DNA of 64,000 bases from an uncultured delta proteobacterium (GCA_903843965.1 CAIMRY010000019.1:1-64000); one strand, 5' to 3'; numbered from the stretch's first letter, positions 53,249 to 63,161 are shown. Program-made: numbers and translations. The notes: generated by a model from the letters alone, not told the origin.

Positions 53249-53604
53249 GTGAACACCCCTTTCGCCCAGAAGTAGAGAATGGCAAGAGCAAGCACAAACA
53301 GGAAGATGAACATCTCCAGGAAGGGCAGCCAGCCCTCGGTTGCGCGATACACCGTAGCCACCGGGAACAGGTACAGCACGTCCACGTCGAACGCCAAAAA
53401 CAGCAGGGCGTACACGTAGTAGTTTATGCCGAACCGGGTCCAGGAGCCCCCGTAGGGGCGCATGCCGCATTCGTACGGCATGCCCATGTCGCCGCCGCGC
53501 GCCCGGGGCGCCACGAGGTACGACAGGATGAGCGGGCCGCCCGCGAACAGCAGGCCCCCGATCAGGAATAGGATGATGGCCAAATGCAGCCAGCTAAAGA
53601 CCAT
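53227..53604 (-). CDS. nuoA: NADH-quinone oxidoreductase subunit A
   Basis: First gene of the operon. The 125 residues have three helices and [20 protein letters not shown] with the conserved loop, then [24 protein letters not shown] precedes the ATG. A much longer frame extends upstream to 54030, but it lacks support and crosses the promoter region. Confidence 0.95.
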   Translation of the reverse strand: MVFSWLHLAIILFLIGGLLFAGGPLILSYLVAPRARGGDMGMPYECGMRPYGGSWTRFGINYYVYALLFLAFDVDVLYLFPVATVYRATEGWLPFLEMFIFLFVLALAILYFWAKGVFTWPRKVS

Positions 53605-53923
53605 AGCCCTCCCCCTTCGACAAATTCGTCCCGAAAAACCGGGCCTTGGACCAAAATTTAAAAATGTTGCCCTCTTTTGCCCGGACTTGCCAAAGACGTC
53701 AACCCCTGTTCCGAATTTTCGATCCTTTGTCACACCGGAAACCCGTGTGGAAGCTACTGCAACTACAGAAGATAGCGAAGTAATTTTTTTCACGAATTGG
53801 GCGTGAGCGCGCACCCCCAGCCACGGGTTTCCGTCTCGGTTCCCCCTGCCGCGGCCTTGTGCTGGGGCCTTATTTTGCTTACATCCCAGGACTGTTGAGA
53901 CACCCCTAGCCGCAGGAGAGTTC
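53605..53923. other. Intergenic region between nuoA and the UDP-sugar gene
   Basis: About 320 bases between divergent genes, less GC-rich than its surroundings, and presumably holding both promoters. No gene or strong dyad is seen, only a short CCGGAAACCCGTGTGG-type inverted piece. Confidence 0.5.
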
Positions 53924-54871
53924 ATGGCCCAGACTAAGCGCATCCTCGTCACCGGCGGATCCGGCTTTTTGGGCTCGCATTTGTGCGCGCGCCTGCTCGA
54001 CGCCGGGCACGACGTGCTCTGCGTGGACAACTACTTCACCGGCAGCAAGGAGAACATCCGCACCCTGCTGCCCCACCCGCGCTTCGAGATCCTGCGCCAC
54101 GACGTGACCTTTCCGCTCTACGTGGAGGTGGACGAGATTTACAACCTGGCCTGCCCGGCCTCGCCCATCCACTACCAGCACGACCCCGTGCAGACCACCA
54201 AGACAAGCGTGCACGGCGCCATCAACATGCTCGGCCTGGCCAAGCGCATCAAGGCCAAGATCATGCAGGCCAGCACCAGCGAGGTCTACGGCGACCCCAG
54301 CGTGCATCCGCAGGTCGAGAGCTACTGGGGCAACGTCAACCCCATCGGCCCGCGCGCCTGCTACGACGAGGGCAAGCGCTGCGCCGAGACGCTGTTCTTC
54401 GACTACCACCGCCAGCACAAGCTGCGCATCAAGGTGGCGCGCATATTCAACACCTACGGCCCGAACATGGCCATCAACGACGGCCGCGTGGTCAGCAATT
54501 TCATCGTCCAGGCCTTGAAGGGCGAGGACATCACCGTGTACGGCAAGGGCAACCAGACCCGCTCCTTCTGCTACGTGGACGACCTGGTGGAGGGCTTCAT
54601 CCGGCTCATGGCCACCCCGGACGAGTTCACCGGCCCCATGAACCTGGGCAACCCCGTTGAGTTCACCATTCTGCAGCTGGCCGAAACGGTCATCCGCATG
54701 ACCGGGTCAACGTCGCGCATCATCCACAACCCCCTGCCCCAGGACGACCCCACCCAGCGCCAGCCGGACATCAGCCTGGCCCGGCGGGTCATGGGCTGGG
54801 AGCCCACGGTCAAGCTGGAGCAGGGCCTGGTCAAGACCATCGCCTTCTTCCGCCAGGAACTGGGACTCTAG
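53924..54871 (+). CDS. UDP-glucuronate decarboxylase (UDP-xylose synthase family)
   Basis: A short-chain dehydrogenase-type enzyme making UDP-xylose from UDP-glucuronate. The 315 residues show [13 protein letters not shown] for [23 protein letters not shown], the [14 protein letters not shown] strand, the YDEGKR active-site tyrosine and lysine, and [15 protein letters not shown] precedes the ATG. It is followed by an asparagine synthetase gene 17 bases on, suggesting a shared role in envelope polysaccharide. Confidence 0.93.
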   Translation: MAQTKRILVTGGSGFLGSHLCARLLDAGHDVLCVDNYFTGSKENIRTLLPHPRFEILRHDVTFPLYVEVDEIYNLACPASPIHYQHDPVQTTKTSVHGAINMLGLAKRIKAKIMQASTSEVYGDPSVHPQVESYWGNVNPIGPRACYDEGKRCAETLFFDYHRQHKLRIKVARIFNTYGPNMAINDGRVVSNFIVQALKGEDITVYGKGNQTRSFCYVDDLVEGFIRLMATPDEFTGPMNLGNPVEFTILQLAETVIRMTGSTSRIIHNPLPQDDPTQRQPDISLARRVMGWEPTVKLEQGLVKTIAFFRQELGL

Positions 54872-54888
54872 GCGCGGGCAGGCCAGGC

Positions 54889-56781
54889 ATGTGCGGCATC
54901 TGCGGACACGTGCGCCTGGGCGCGGGCTCCGGACCAGGCCCGGCCCCCGACGGGCTTGCGCCCCTGCTGGCGCTTTTGGGCCACCGCGGCCCGGACCAGA
55001 CCAGCAGCTGGCTTGATTCCGGCGGGAACGTGGCCCTGGGGCACACGCGCCTGTCCATCTTGGACCTGGACCCGCGCGCTGGCCAGCCCATGCACGACCC
55101 GCACACCGGCAACGTCATCGTCTTCAACGGCGAGATCTACAACTTCCGCGCGCTTCGCGCGGTTCTTAAAGAGCAAGGCGAGGTCTTCCGCACCACGGGC
55201 GACACCGAGGTGCTGCTGGCGCTGTACCGCCAGCACGGCCAGGGCTGCCTGCCCATGCTGCGCGGCATGTTCGCCTTCGCCCTGTGGGACGCGGGCCGAC
55301 GCGAGCTGTTCATCGCGCGGGACCGCATGGGCAAGAAGCCGCTCGTCTACTTCGACGGGCCGGGCGGGCTCGTCTTCGCCTCGGAGATCCGCGCCCTGCG
55401 CGCGCACCCGCTCTGCCCGGCAGGCGGCGGGGTCGACGGGCTGGACCCCGTGGCGCTGGACCTGTACCTGAGCCTGGGCTACGTGCCCGCGCCCCGGACC
55501 ATCCTGTCCGGCGTGGCCAAGCTGCCGCCCGCTTCTTGCGCCGTGTACGACGCCTCGGGCCTGCGCATCCGGCGCTGGTGGGACGCGGACTACCGCGAGA
55601 AGATCGACGTGACCGAGGCCGAGGCGCTCAACCTGGCCTGGGTGGCCCTGCGCGAGAGCGTGCGCCTGCGCCTGGAGTCCGACGTGCCGCTGGGCCTGCT
55701 GCTTTCCGGCGGGGTGGATTCGAGCCTGGTGGCGGCCGTGCTGGCCGACCTCTGCCCTGGCCAGGCCCGGGCCTTCAGCATCGGCTTTGACGAGAAGAAG
55801 TACAACGAGCTGCCCCACGCCCAGGCCGTGGCCAAACACCTGGGCCTCAACCTGACCCACGAGATCATGCCCGCCGCCACCCTGGAGTCCCTGCCCGAGG
55901 TGGCCCTGCGCTACGGCGAGCCCTATGCCGACGACTCGGCCCTGCCCTCGCTGTTCCTCTCGCGCATGGCCAGAAAGCACATCACCGTGGCCCTGGGCGG
56001 CGACGGCGGCGACGAACTGGCCCTGGGCTACCCCGCGTACCGCCACGCCAAGGTGGCCTCGGCCATCCACGCCCTGCTGCCGCTGGCCCGCCCGGCGGAC
56101 GCGAACCTGCGCAGGCTGGCCCAGGCCCGCAGCCACGCCGCCCGCGCCCGGCGGGAGTTTTTGTCCGCCAATGTCTGGCCCGAGGCCAGGCCGCTCTTGC
56201 GCACTGCGGCCCGGAACTGGCCGCTCAAGGCCCTGCTGTACACCCCGGAGGCCAAGGAGCGCCTGGCCGGGTGCTACGCCGACTGGTTTTTGCCCTGGCT
56301 CTCCCGGTCCTTCGCGCACGCGGCCAACCCCGTGGAGCGCATGCTCTACATCGACAACGCCACCTGCCTGCCCGACGACCTGCTGGTCAAGATGGACATC
56401 GCCAGCATGGCCGTGGGCCTGGAGGTGCGCTCGCCCCTGCTCGACCACACCCTCGTCGAGCTCTTCGCCGCCTTCCCCGTGGACCTCAAGGTGCGCGGCG
56501 GGGAGACCAAATACCTGCTGAAGAAGATGGCCGAGCGCGTGCTGCCAAAAGACATCCTGTACCGCCGCAAGCAGGGCTTCGACCTGCCCATCCGCGAGTG
56601 GATGGCCGGCCCCATGCAGGGCTTTGTCATGGACGCGCTCTGCTCCGCCCACCCGGCCCTGTCCGCGCACATCGACATGGACGCGGCCAAGAACATCGCC
56701 CGCGAGCACGCAGGCGGCGCAAACCACAAGAACATGCTCTGGCGGCTCTTGATGCTGGCGCTGTGGAGCCGACAGGCCTAG
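54889..56781 (+). CDS. asnB: Asparagine synthase (glutamine-hydrolysing)
   Basis: The 630 residues include an N-terminal glutamine amidotransferase with Cys2 as nucleophile (MCGICGHVRLG), RLSILDLDPRAGQPM and FNGEIYN. The C-terminal synthetase has LLSGGVDSSLVAA for ATP and LGGDGGDELALGYPAY. In surface-polysaccharide loci this type may amidate uronic acids rather than make free asparagine; the adjacent UDP-glucuronate enzyme favours that possibility. Its stop overlaps the end of the convergent C_GCAxxG_C_C gene. Confidence 0.93.
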   Translation: MCGICGHVRLGAGSGPGPAPDGLAPLLALLGHRGPDQTSSWLDSGGNVALGHTRLSILDLDPRAGQPMHDPHTGNVIVFNGEIYNFRALRAVLKEQGEVFRTTGDTEVLLALYRQHGQGCLPMLRGMFAFALWDAGRRELFIARDRMGKKPLVYFDGPGGLVFASEIRALRAHPLCPAGGGVDGLDPVALDLYLSLGYVPAPRTILSGVAKLPPASCAVYDASGLRIRRWWDADYREKIDVTEAEALNLAWVALRESVRLRLESDVPLGLLLSGGVDSSLVAAVLADLCPGQARAFSIGFDEKKYNELPHAQAVAKHLGLNLTHEIMPAATLESLPEVALRYGEPYADDSALPSLFLSRMARKHITVALGGDGGDELALGYPAYRHAKVASAIHALLPLARPADANLRRLAQARSHAARARREFLSANVWPEARPLLRTAARNWPLKALLYTPEAKERLAGCYADWFLPWLSRSFAHAANPVERMLYIDNATCLPDDLLVKMDIASMAVGLEVRSPLLDHTLVELFAAFPVDLKVRGGETKYLLKKMAERVLPKDILYRRKQGFDLPIREWMAGPMQGFVMDALCSAHPALSAHIDMDAAKNIAREHAGGANHKNMLWRLLMLALWSRQA

Positions 56782-57218
56782 CCGTTTGGCTCGTCCCGGC
56801 AGGGCTGGTCCTGCTCCTCAAGGAGCGTGCAGAGCAGAGCAGCCGCATCCGCTGTGTGGCGGATGCACTTGTCCCAGCGATCCTGCGGGCCCAAGGCCTC
56901 AAGAATGTCCTTGCAGCGGGTTGCGCCGACGAGGCCGTGAAAACGTAAACGGAATTCTCCAGCCAGGTCGGCCACGTAGGAATAGTCCTCGCCGGGCTTG
57001 TCGCGCCCCAGCAACCCCCCCAGGGCCAGAATCCCTCCGGACAACGCGCCGCACATTTCCTCCTTACTGCGCCCCACGCCCCCGGCCAGGGCCGTGGCAA
57101 GCCGCATGTTCCGCCCCTCCTGCGCCACGCTCCTCGCCGCGAGAACGGCGCAGAACACGGACTCCGAACAGTTCATTCCACTCAGCATATGCGCTTTCGC
57201 CAGTTCCCATGCGTTCAT
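56778..57218 (-). CDS. C_GCAxxG_C_C family protein
   Basis: The 146 residues contain the spaced cysteines that name the family: SGMNCSESVFCAV, MCGALSGGILALGG, TRCKDIL and DKCIRHTADAAALLC. It is thought to be a redox-active or metal-binding protein of anaerobes; its role is unproven. Divergent transcription from a LysR-type regulator 153 bases away suggests that regulator controls it. Confidence 0.88.
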   Translation of the reverse strand: MNAWELAKAHMLSGMNCSESVFCAVLAARSVAQEGRNMRLATALAGGVGRSKEEMCGALSGGILALGGLLGRDKPGEDYSYVADLAGEFRLRFHGLVGATRCKDILEALGPQDRWDKCIRHTADAAALLCTLLEEQDQPCRDEPNG

Positions 57219-57371
57219 GTCTCACTCACTGCGTTATGTCCAAACACCGGACTTGGGCGTTTTCCCTTTTGACCTCTTCGCAACATCAGGATTAATGATT
57301 ACGCCTGTGGTAAAATCGTGTCCAACGATAGAGTTGGATGGGGTGCATCGCTCTAACCGATGGAGAGCCGC

Positions 57372-58265
57372 ATGGAACTACGAGACATGAAAACCTTTGT
57401 GGAGGTGGCGCGGCTGCTGAATTTCCAGCGGGCTGGCCTGGCGCTCAACGCCGCACAGTCTACGGTATCCGCGCGCATAGCCTCGCTGGAGGCAGAACTG
57501 GGAGTGCGGCTGTTCGAACGCACCGGGCATCGGGTGGCCTTGACAGACGTTGGCGCGGGCCTGCTCAACTACGTGCGCAAAATCATCGCCCTGGAAAACG
57601 AGGCCCTGACCTGGGCGGCGGGAGAATCCAAAACGCTCGGAACCTTGAACATACGCACACCGGAATACCTCTGCGCCCACCGCATGGGGGGAGTCATCCG
57701 CCGGTTCCGCCAACGCTTTCCCCAGGTGTCCCTGGACTTCACCGCCAGCACCTACGAATCCCTCGCCAAGGATCTGCGCCAAGGGATCTCGGACCTGGCC
57801 TTCCTGCTTGCAGAATCCATTCAGTCGGCGGATCTGGTGGCGGAATCCCTGGGCGTGGAACGGCTGGTCCTCGTCGCAGGTCCGGAGCACCGGCTGGCGG
57901 CTTTTCCACGGGTTACGCCAGAGGACCTGCGTGGCGAAACCCTCGTACTGTCCAAGGAGGACTGCGCCTACCGCAGGATTCTGGAGAACATCATGGACAC
58001 AAGCGGCATATCCACGGGCAGCAGCGTGGAATTTTCCAGCTCTGCCGCGCTGTGCGGCTGTGTGGCCAATGGAGTTGGGGTAAGCCTGCTGCCGGAGAGG
58101 GCCGTGCGGGAGCAGCTTGCAGCGGGGCGCATCGTGGCCCTGGCCTGGTCCGAGGGGGAGCTGGAGACCGCGGTGCAGATGGTCCGGCACAGGGACAAAT
58201 GGCTCTCCCCGCCGTTGGTGGCGTTCATGGACATGGCGCGCCAGGAGTTGCTGGGACAGGCTTGA
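57372..58265 (+). CDS. LysR-family transcriptional regulator
   Basis: The 297 residues start at an ATG with GGAGAG ahead; four codons upstream is another ATG. The winged helix-turn-helix (residues 1-60) reads MKTFVEVARLLNFQRAGLAL NAAQSTVSARIASLE, and the rest is a two-lobed effector domain. The intergenic space to the divergent C_GCAxxG_C_C gene includes a T-N11-A-like ATTAATGATTA, a likely binding site. Confidence 0.92.
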   Translation: MELRDMKTFVEVARLLNFQRAGLALNAAQSTVSARIASLEAELGVRLFERTGHRVALTDVGAGLLNYVRKIIALENEALTWAAGESKTLGTLNIRTPEYLCAHRMGGVIRRFRQRFPQVSLDFTASTYESLAKDLRQGISDLAFLLAESIQSADLVAESLGVERLVLVAGPEHRLAAFPRVTPEDLRGETLVLSKEDCAYRRILENIMDTSGISTGSSVEFSSSAALCGCVANGVGVSLLPERAVREQLAAGRIVALAWSEGELETAVQMVRHRDKWLSPPLVAFMDMARQELLGQA

Positions 58266-58281
58266 GCCGACCGCCAGCGCA

Positions 58282-58311
58282 CACAAAGGCCGGGTTGCCC
58301 CGGCCTTGTGC
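58282..58311. terminator. Terminator between LysR gene and chemoreceptor
   Basis: AAGGCCGGG pairs with CCCGGCCTT around TTGC, with CACA/TGTG extending the stem past one bulged base. It separates two convergent genes. Confidence 0.7.
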
Positions 58312-58336
58312 GTTCACTTCAAGCAACCACAAGTCT

Positions 58337-60154
58337 CTATTCCGAGCCCTCGCGCTTCAAATCCGCCACCAGGGCGCGCAGGTTCTCGGCCTGTTCGGCC
58401 AGCTCGTGGATGGCGATGTTTGTCTGCTGCATGCTGTCCGCGGTCTCGGTGGCGATGGCGTTGATCTGGTCCACGGCCTCGTTGATCTCCTCGCTGGCGG
58501 CGGACTGCTCCTCGGCTGCGGTGGCGATGCTTGACACCTGCATGGCCGTGCTCTCGCTCATGCGCACGATCTCGTCCAAAACCTGGCCGGACTGGCGCAC
58601 CAGGTCGGTCGACTCGGCAATGGCCCGGCCCGCTTCCTCCATGCCGTGGATGTTCTGGCTGGCCACGGTCTGGATGCCCTTGATGGTCTCGCCCACCTCC
58701 TTGGTGGCGGTCATGGTCTTTTCGGCCAGCTTGCGCACCTCGTCGGCCACCACGGCGAACCCGCGCCCGGCGTCGCCCGCTCTGGCGGCCTCGATGGCGG
58801 CATTGAGCGCCAGCAGGTTGGTCTGGTCGGCGATGTCGTTGATGACGTTCATGACCTGGCTGATGTCCTGGGCGCGCTTGCCCAGGGCGTCCATGTTCTC
58901 CTTCAGGTGCTTGGACAAGGTGAGCAGTTCGTCCATGGAGGTGATGGAGCGGTTGACCACCTGGTTGCCTGTGCTGGCGCGGTTCTTGGCCGTGTCGGCC
59001 CCTTCCGCCGCCTGGGAGGCGTTCTTGGCCACCTCCAGCACCGTGGCGTTCATCTCCTCCATGGCCGTGGCCGTTTCGGTGATGCGGCCCTTCTGGACCT
59101 CGGTGGCGCGGCCGATGTTCTCGGCCTGGCCGGCGATCTCCTCCGACGCCGAGGACAGGCGCTCGACCACGCTCTCCAGACGCCCGGCCGCTGCCAGCAG
59201 GCCCTCGGACCGGGCGCGGATGGCCTGGGCCTTGGCCTCGTTGGCCTCGATGGTGGCCAGCTCCGCCGCGTGGGCCTTGTCCTCGGCCTCGGCCGTCTTG
59301 GCCTTGATCTGCTCCATGTTGGTGCGCAGGGTGTCGACCATGGTGTTCAGCGCGCGCTCCAGGTTCGAGGTCTCGTCCTTTCCGGCCACGGCCAGGGCCA
59401 CGCCCAGGTCGCCTCCGGCCACGTCCTGGGCCGCCTTGGTGGCGGCGTTCAACGGCAGCACGATGCTGCGGAAGATAGCCACGGACAGCGGCAGCACTCC
59501 CAGCAAAAGCAGCGCCAGGATGATCCCGGCGATGGTCAGGCTGGCGCTTCGGACCATGTCGGAGATGGCCGTGCCGATCCGGGCCTTTTCCTCGTCAATG
59601 TTGTCGAGGTACACGCCTGTTCCGATCCAGAAATCAGTGCCCGGAATCATCCTGGCGTAGCTGAGCTTCGGGGTCAGGCCCTTGCCCGGCTTGTCGAAGA
59701 TGTAGGTGATGAAGCCGCCGCCCTTGTGGGCCGCCTCGTCCAGGGCCTTGATCATGAACAGGCCGTTGGCGTCCTTCATGTCGCCCAGGTCCTTGCCCTG
59801 GTTCTCCGGCTTGACCGGGAAGGACACGTTCACCGTGCCCTCGTACACAAACATGTAGCCGGACTCGTCCGACTCGAAGCGGATGGGGGCCGTAATCCTG
59901 CGTATGGTGTCGATGATGACGGCCTTGTCCCTGGGCTGGCTCTTGACGTCCTCGGCGATCTCCACCGCCAGGGCGCTCACCAGCACATGCAGCTTATCCT
60001 TCTGGCCCTCCAGCATGACCTGCTGCGTCTGGGTGATGGCGTACTTTCTGAGCTCCTGCAGCTGGTAGTAGAACCCGCCACCCACAAGGGACGCGAAGGC
60101 AATGGCGATGCAGATGAGCAGGATGATGCGCGCGCGGATGGTCAAATTTCTCAT
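58337..60154 (-). CDS. Methyl-accepting chemotaxis protein with a Cache sensor
   Basis: The 605 residues have two membrane helices (about 8-30 and 190-212) around a periplasmic sCache_2-type domain ([40 protein letters not shown]-like end), then HAMP and a signalling domain with [19 protein letters not shown] and [18 protein letters not shown]. It has no CheR-tethering pentapeptide. The ATG at 60154 has GAGG ahead; a 26-codon longer frame lacks support. Cache domains of this class bind small organic acids. Confidence 0.92.
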   Translation of the reverse strand: MRNLTIRARIILLICIAIAFASLVGGGFYYQLQELRKYAITQTQQVMLEGQKDKLHVLVSALAVEIAEDVKSQPRDKAVIIDTIRRITAPIRFESDESGYMFVYEGTVNVSFPVKPENQGKDLGDMKDANGLFMIKALDEAAHKGGGFITYIFDKPGKGLTPKLSYARMIPGTDFWIGTGVYLDNIDEEKARIGTAISDMVRSASLTIAGIILALLLLGVLPLSVAIFRSIVLPLNAATKAAQDVAGGDLGVALAVAGKDETSNLERALNTMVDTLRTNMEQIKAKTAEAEDKAHAAELATIEANEAKAQAIRARSEGLLAAAGRLESVVERLSSASEEIAGQAENIGRATEVQKGRITETATAMEEMNATVLEVAKNASQAAEGADTAKNRASTGNQVVNRSITSMDELLTLSKHLKENMDALGKRAQDISQVMNVINDIADQTNLLALNAAIEAARAGDAGRGFAVVADEVRKLAEKTMTATKEVGETIKGIQTVASQNIHGMEEAGRAIAESTDLVRQSGQVLDEIVRMSESTAMQVSSIATAAEEQSAASEEINEAVDQINAIATETADSMQQTNIAIHELAEQAENLRALVADLKREGSE

Positions 60155-60409
60155 GGCATACCTCGGGCTCCAGCGGTTGGCGCATGCGCGGGGATCACAG
60201 GCGCTGGTGTGAGTGCCTACACGTATTTTCACATTAGCATGCTCTTGCGAAATGTAAAGCGGAAGCTATCCGCTATTTTTACTCCCTATAGCTGGCGCGT
60301 GAAAAAACGGGGAAGGATGCCGAGCAGTGCCTGAGCCTGCGGCGCGAGTGGAGAAAGCGGGTGCGGGAGGGCCGAGAGCGAGCGGCGCCGGGCCCTGAGA
60401 GGGTGGGGA

Positions 60410-60783
60410 TCAGTCCTTGTGGTCGATGTCGGCGCAGAGGATGCAGGTCCGGCCGTCCTGGTCCGTGCAGCGGGCCGGGATGGTGATGCAGCGGTTGCCG
60501 GAGGCGAGCGAGATGTACGGCTGGGTGGTGAACGTGGGCAGGCCTGCGGCGACCGGCCTGGGCAAAGGCGCAAAAGCAGACTGCGGCGCGGCAGCCCGGC
60601 TGACAGAGCGGTGGCGGCGGGGGGCAGGCCTTGTGTCAGTCCTTGTGTCAGTCCTTGTGGTCGATGTCCGCGCAGAGGATGCAGGTCCGGCCGTCCTGGT
60701 CCGTGCAACGGGCCGAGAGGGTGATGCAGCGATTGCCGGAGGCGAGCGAGATGTACGGCTGGGTGGTGAACTTGGGCAGGCCC
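60410..60783. repeat. Duplicated 3' end of the EAL gene
   Basis: Bases 60410-60545 and 60648-60783 match at nearly every position, spaced by 238. Both encode the last 45 codons and stop of the EAL protein (FTTQPYISLASGNRCIT...CILCADIDHKD). A short GTCCTTGTGTCA repeat sits at the junction (60631-60660). Confidence 0.9.
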
Positions 60784-61874
60784 GCGCGCAGCGGCAGGAA
60801 GTATTCCTTGAGCGAGTGGTCCGCGCCCACGCGGGCGGGCTCGTAGATGAAGCGCTTGCGTTTGCGCAGCTTGACCGGGTTGCACACCGTGTCGCTGATC
60901 TGCACGCCGCGCGCGTTGAGCACGTACAGGCACTCGATGTTGTCGCACTCGTCGATGAAGCCCGTGAGCAGCCTGTCCAGACCGACCGTGCCCACATTGG
61001 CTATGCGCTCGCACAGGCCCAGCACCAGGGCGTCGTGGCTGGCGTAGAGCTCCTTCTGCGCGGCGAAGCGCTCGGTGGCGCTCTCCTTGAACTTGGCCGC
61101 CAGGTAGTCGATGCGCTCGCTCACCACTTCGGCCTTGGCCATGCGCATGGCCGGGCGGCCGAAGTAGAAGCCCTGGAACACGTCCACGCCGATCTCCAGC
61201 AAACGCAGGATGTCCTCCTGGCGCTCCACGCCCTCGGCCAAAGCCAGGGAGCCCAGGCGCGAGGCCATCTGCACGAAGCTCTTGACCACCTCCAGGCGGG
61301 TCATGTGCCCGGCCACCCCGGAAACCAGGGAGCGGTCCAGCTTCAGCACATCGGGCCGCAAAAGCGGGATGCGGTCCAGGTTGGAGTGCCCGGCGCCCAT
61401 GTCGTCCAGGGCGATGAGAAAGCCGTTCTTGCGGTAGGTGCTGACGAACTCCTCCAGGGCCTTGGAGTCCTTGGCCCGTGACTCCACGATCTCGATGAGC
61501 ACATTGTTGGGGCTGATGCCGAGCGACTTGACTTGGTGGATGAGCGTGCCCGAGCCCACCACGTCGGCGTCGATGGCGTAGCCGTCGACGTTGATGGACA
61601 CGATGAGGCCCCTGTTCTGGGCGTGGATGGGGGCAAAGGCCTCCAGGGCCTTTTTGCGGCACATGCGGTCCAGTTCGAGCAGCCGGTCCGCCTCGCCCGC
61701 CATGCGGAACATCTCCATGGGCGGAATGTCCTCGCCGGGGGCCGTGCAGCGCGCCAGCGCCTCCACCCCGAGCAGGGCCTTGCGCTTGATGGACACCAGG
61801 GGCTGGAACGCGGTGGATATCCACTCGTTCTCCAGGATCTCCCCGATGGTGATGGCTTCGGCGGTTTCGAACAT
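60648..61874 (-). CDS. EAL-domain cyclic-di-GMP phosphodiesterase or binding protein
   Basis: The 408 residues have an EAL domain (1-250) with GVEALARC, IEIVESR, ALDDMGAG, LKLDR and AEGVERQED, close to catalytic consensus. The C-terminal 130 residues form a Cache-like or PAS-like domain (ECLYVLNARGVQISDTVCNP, then YISLASGNRCITLSARC), like that following EAL in YkuI. The C-terminus ends with cysteines (CILCADIDHKD). The gene's 3' end is repeated just downstream. The AT-rich bases 61937-62060 upstream probably hold its promoter. Confidence 0.88.
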   Translation of the reverse strand: MFETAEAITIGEILENEWISTAFQPLVSIKRKALLGVEALARCTAPGEDIPPMEMFRMAGEADRLLELDRMCRKKALEAFAPIHAQNRGLIVSINVDGYAIDADVVGSGTLIHQVKSLGISPNNVLIEIVESRAKDSKALEEFVSTYRKNGFLIALDDMGAGHSNLDRIPLLRPDVLKLDRSLVSGVAGHMTRLEVVKSFVQMASRLGSLALAEGVERQEDILRLLEIGVDVFQGFYFGRPAMRMAKAEVVSERIDYLAAKFKESATERFAAQKELYASHDALVLGLCERIANVGTVGLDRLLTGFIDECDNIECLYVLNARGVQISDTVCNPVKLRKRKRFIYEPARVGADHSLKEYFLPLRAGLPKFTTQPYISLASGNRCITLSARCTDQDGRTCILCADIDHKD

Positions 61875-62084
61875 GGTTCCCCTGGGAGGTGGTCTGGGCT
61901 GTAGCCCTGCTGAAAGATTTCAAGAAGCAAGACTTGGGCCACATATTTAATATATTGTTTTAACAAAACAATTTAACGATCGGCAACAAATTGTTATACA
62001 TTTCTCTACAGGAATGTACACCCCTTGCACAAGAATGCACAAAATTGAAAATCCGACAACGTGCACGGATTCCCAAAAAAACCG

Positions 62085-62113
62085 TTGACAGACGCCACGG
62101 GCGCGGGTAGATG
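62085..62113 (+). promoter_or_regulatory. Candidate sigma-70 promoter of the aromatic operon
   Basis: TTGACA (62085-62090) matches the -35 consensus; after 17 bases TAGATG (62108-62113) is a weak -10. Transcription would then begin within a few bases of the leader-peptide ATG at 62122, implying almost no 5' untranslated region. An AT-rich stretch farther upstream may hold another promoter. Confidence 0.5.
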
Positions 62114-62121
62114 CTCACGTC

Positions 62122-62211
62122 ATGAACCTCTTCGCCGCCAACAATACCTCCTTTTGCCAGTATTGGTATTATTGGTTTAGCTGCGCTTGCGGCCGGGGAG
62201 AGGTTTGTTGA
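62122..62211 (+). CDS. Aromatic leader peptide of the attenuator
   Basis: The 29 codons read MNLFAANNTSFCQYWYYWFS and end GRGEVC-stop. Tyr, Trp, Tyr, Tyr, Trp, Phe codons run together at 62161-62178. Scarcity of any aromatic amino acid would stall the ribosome there. No strong ribosome-binding site is present; GGGTAG lies 11 bases ahead, and a four-codon frame (MLTS) ends in ATGA at this ATG. Its place before aromatic-pathway genes and the following terminator make this a regulatory peptide. Confidence 0.85.
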   Translation: MNLFAANNTSFCQYWYYWFSCACGRGEVC

Positions 62212-62280
62212 CGACCAGACGTTAACCAAAGCCTCTTCAGGAAGGGCCGCAGGCGAAAGCCGGCGGCCCTTCTTTAGTTT
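62189..62280 (+). terminator. Transcription attenuator with alternative hairpins
   Basis: Terminator: GAAGGGCCGC (62241-62250) pairs exactly with GCGGCCCTTC (62263-62272), the apex is GGC-GAAA-GCC, and TTTAGTTT follows. A competing pairing joins GCGGCC (62189-62194) and GAGAGG with CCTCTTC and GGCCGC (62232-62250), which would block the terminator. A third stem, GAGG.TTTG.TTGACG with CGTTAA.CAAA.CCTC (about 62199-62236), would form ahead of it. A ribosome stalled at the aromatic codons or halted at the stop would favour different folds. Confidence 0.82.
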
Positions 62281-62346
62281 CAACCGCCGGAAGACAGCCT
62301 GAAAGCCGCCCAACGAGGCGCAACAGCGACCACGCAGGAGGACGCC

Positions 62347-63150
62347 ATGCATCTTGGAAAAGCCATCCGGCTCGAACGCATCTTCAACCGCAACACCAAA
62401 CGCACCATCATCGTGCCCATGGACCACGGCACCACCGTCGGCCCCATCCCGGGCATCGTGGACATGCGCGAGGCCGTGGGCGCGGTGGTCGAGGGCGGGG
62501 CCAACGCCGTCTTGATGCACAAGGGCCTGGTCCGCTGCGGCCACCGCACCCAGGGCAAAGACATCGGGCTTATCGTCCACCTCTCCGCCAGCACCACCCT
62601 CTCCCCCTTCCCCAACGCCAAGACCCTCGTGGGAACTGTTGAAGACGCCATCCGACTCGGCGCGGACGCGGTGAGCGTGCACGTGAACCTGGGCGACGAG
62701 AGCGAGGCCAAGATGCTCACCGACTTCGGCCAGGTGACGAGCATCGCCCAGAGCTGGGGCATCCCTGTGCTGGCCATGGTCTACGCGCGCGGGCCCAAGG
62801 TCAAAAGCGAGTTCGACGCCGAGATCGTGGCCCACTGCGCCCGCGTGGGCGTGGAGCTGGGCGCGGACGTGGTCAAGGTGCCCTACACCGGCGACATCGA
62901 CTCCTTCGGCCACGTGGTCGACTCCTGCTGCGTGCCCGTGGTCATCGCCGGCGGGCCCAAGCTCGACAGCACCAAGGCCTTTTTGCAGATGGTGCACGAC
63001 TCCATCGCCGCCGGGGGCTCGGGCCTGTCGGTTGGGCGCAACATCTTCCAGCACAAGAACCCGGCCCTGCTCTGCCAGGCCCTGTCCAAGGTCGTGCACG
63101 AGGACGAGAACGTCGACGTGGTCATGGAAATGCTCAAAGGCAAGGAATAG
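62347..63150 (+). CDS. 2-amino-3,7-dideoxy-D-threo-hept-6-ulosonate (ADTH) synthase
   Basis: A class I (DhnA-type) aldolase making the first intermediate of the archaeal-type route to 3-dehydroquinate. The 267 residues have [49 protein letters not shown]-like ([11 protein letters not shown]) and [14 protein letters not shown] with the Schiff-base lysine, then IAGGPK. AGGAGG precedes the ATG. It forms an operon with the next gene behind the attenuator, replacing AroF/G/H and AroB. Proteins of this kind are known in Desulfovibrio. Confidence 0.92.
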   Translation: MHLGKAIRLERIFNRNTKRTIIVPMDHGTTVGPIPGIVDMREAVGAVVEGGANAVLMHKGLVRCGHRTQGKDIGLIVHLSASTTLSPFPNAKTLVGTVEDAIRLGADAVSVHVNLGDESEAKMLTDFGQVTSIAQSWGIPVLAMVYARGPKVKSEFDAEIVAHCARVGVELGADVVKVPYTGDIDSFGHVVDSCCVPVVIAGGPKLDSTKAFLQMVHDSIAAGGSGLSVGRNIFQHKNPALLCQALSKVVHEDENVDVVMEMLKGKE

Positions 63151-63161
63151 GCGCTTTGATC

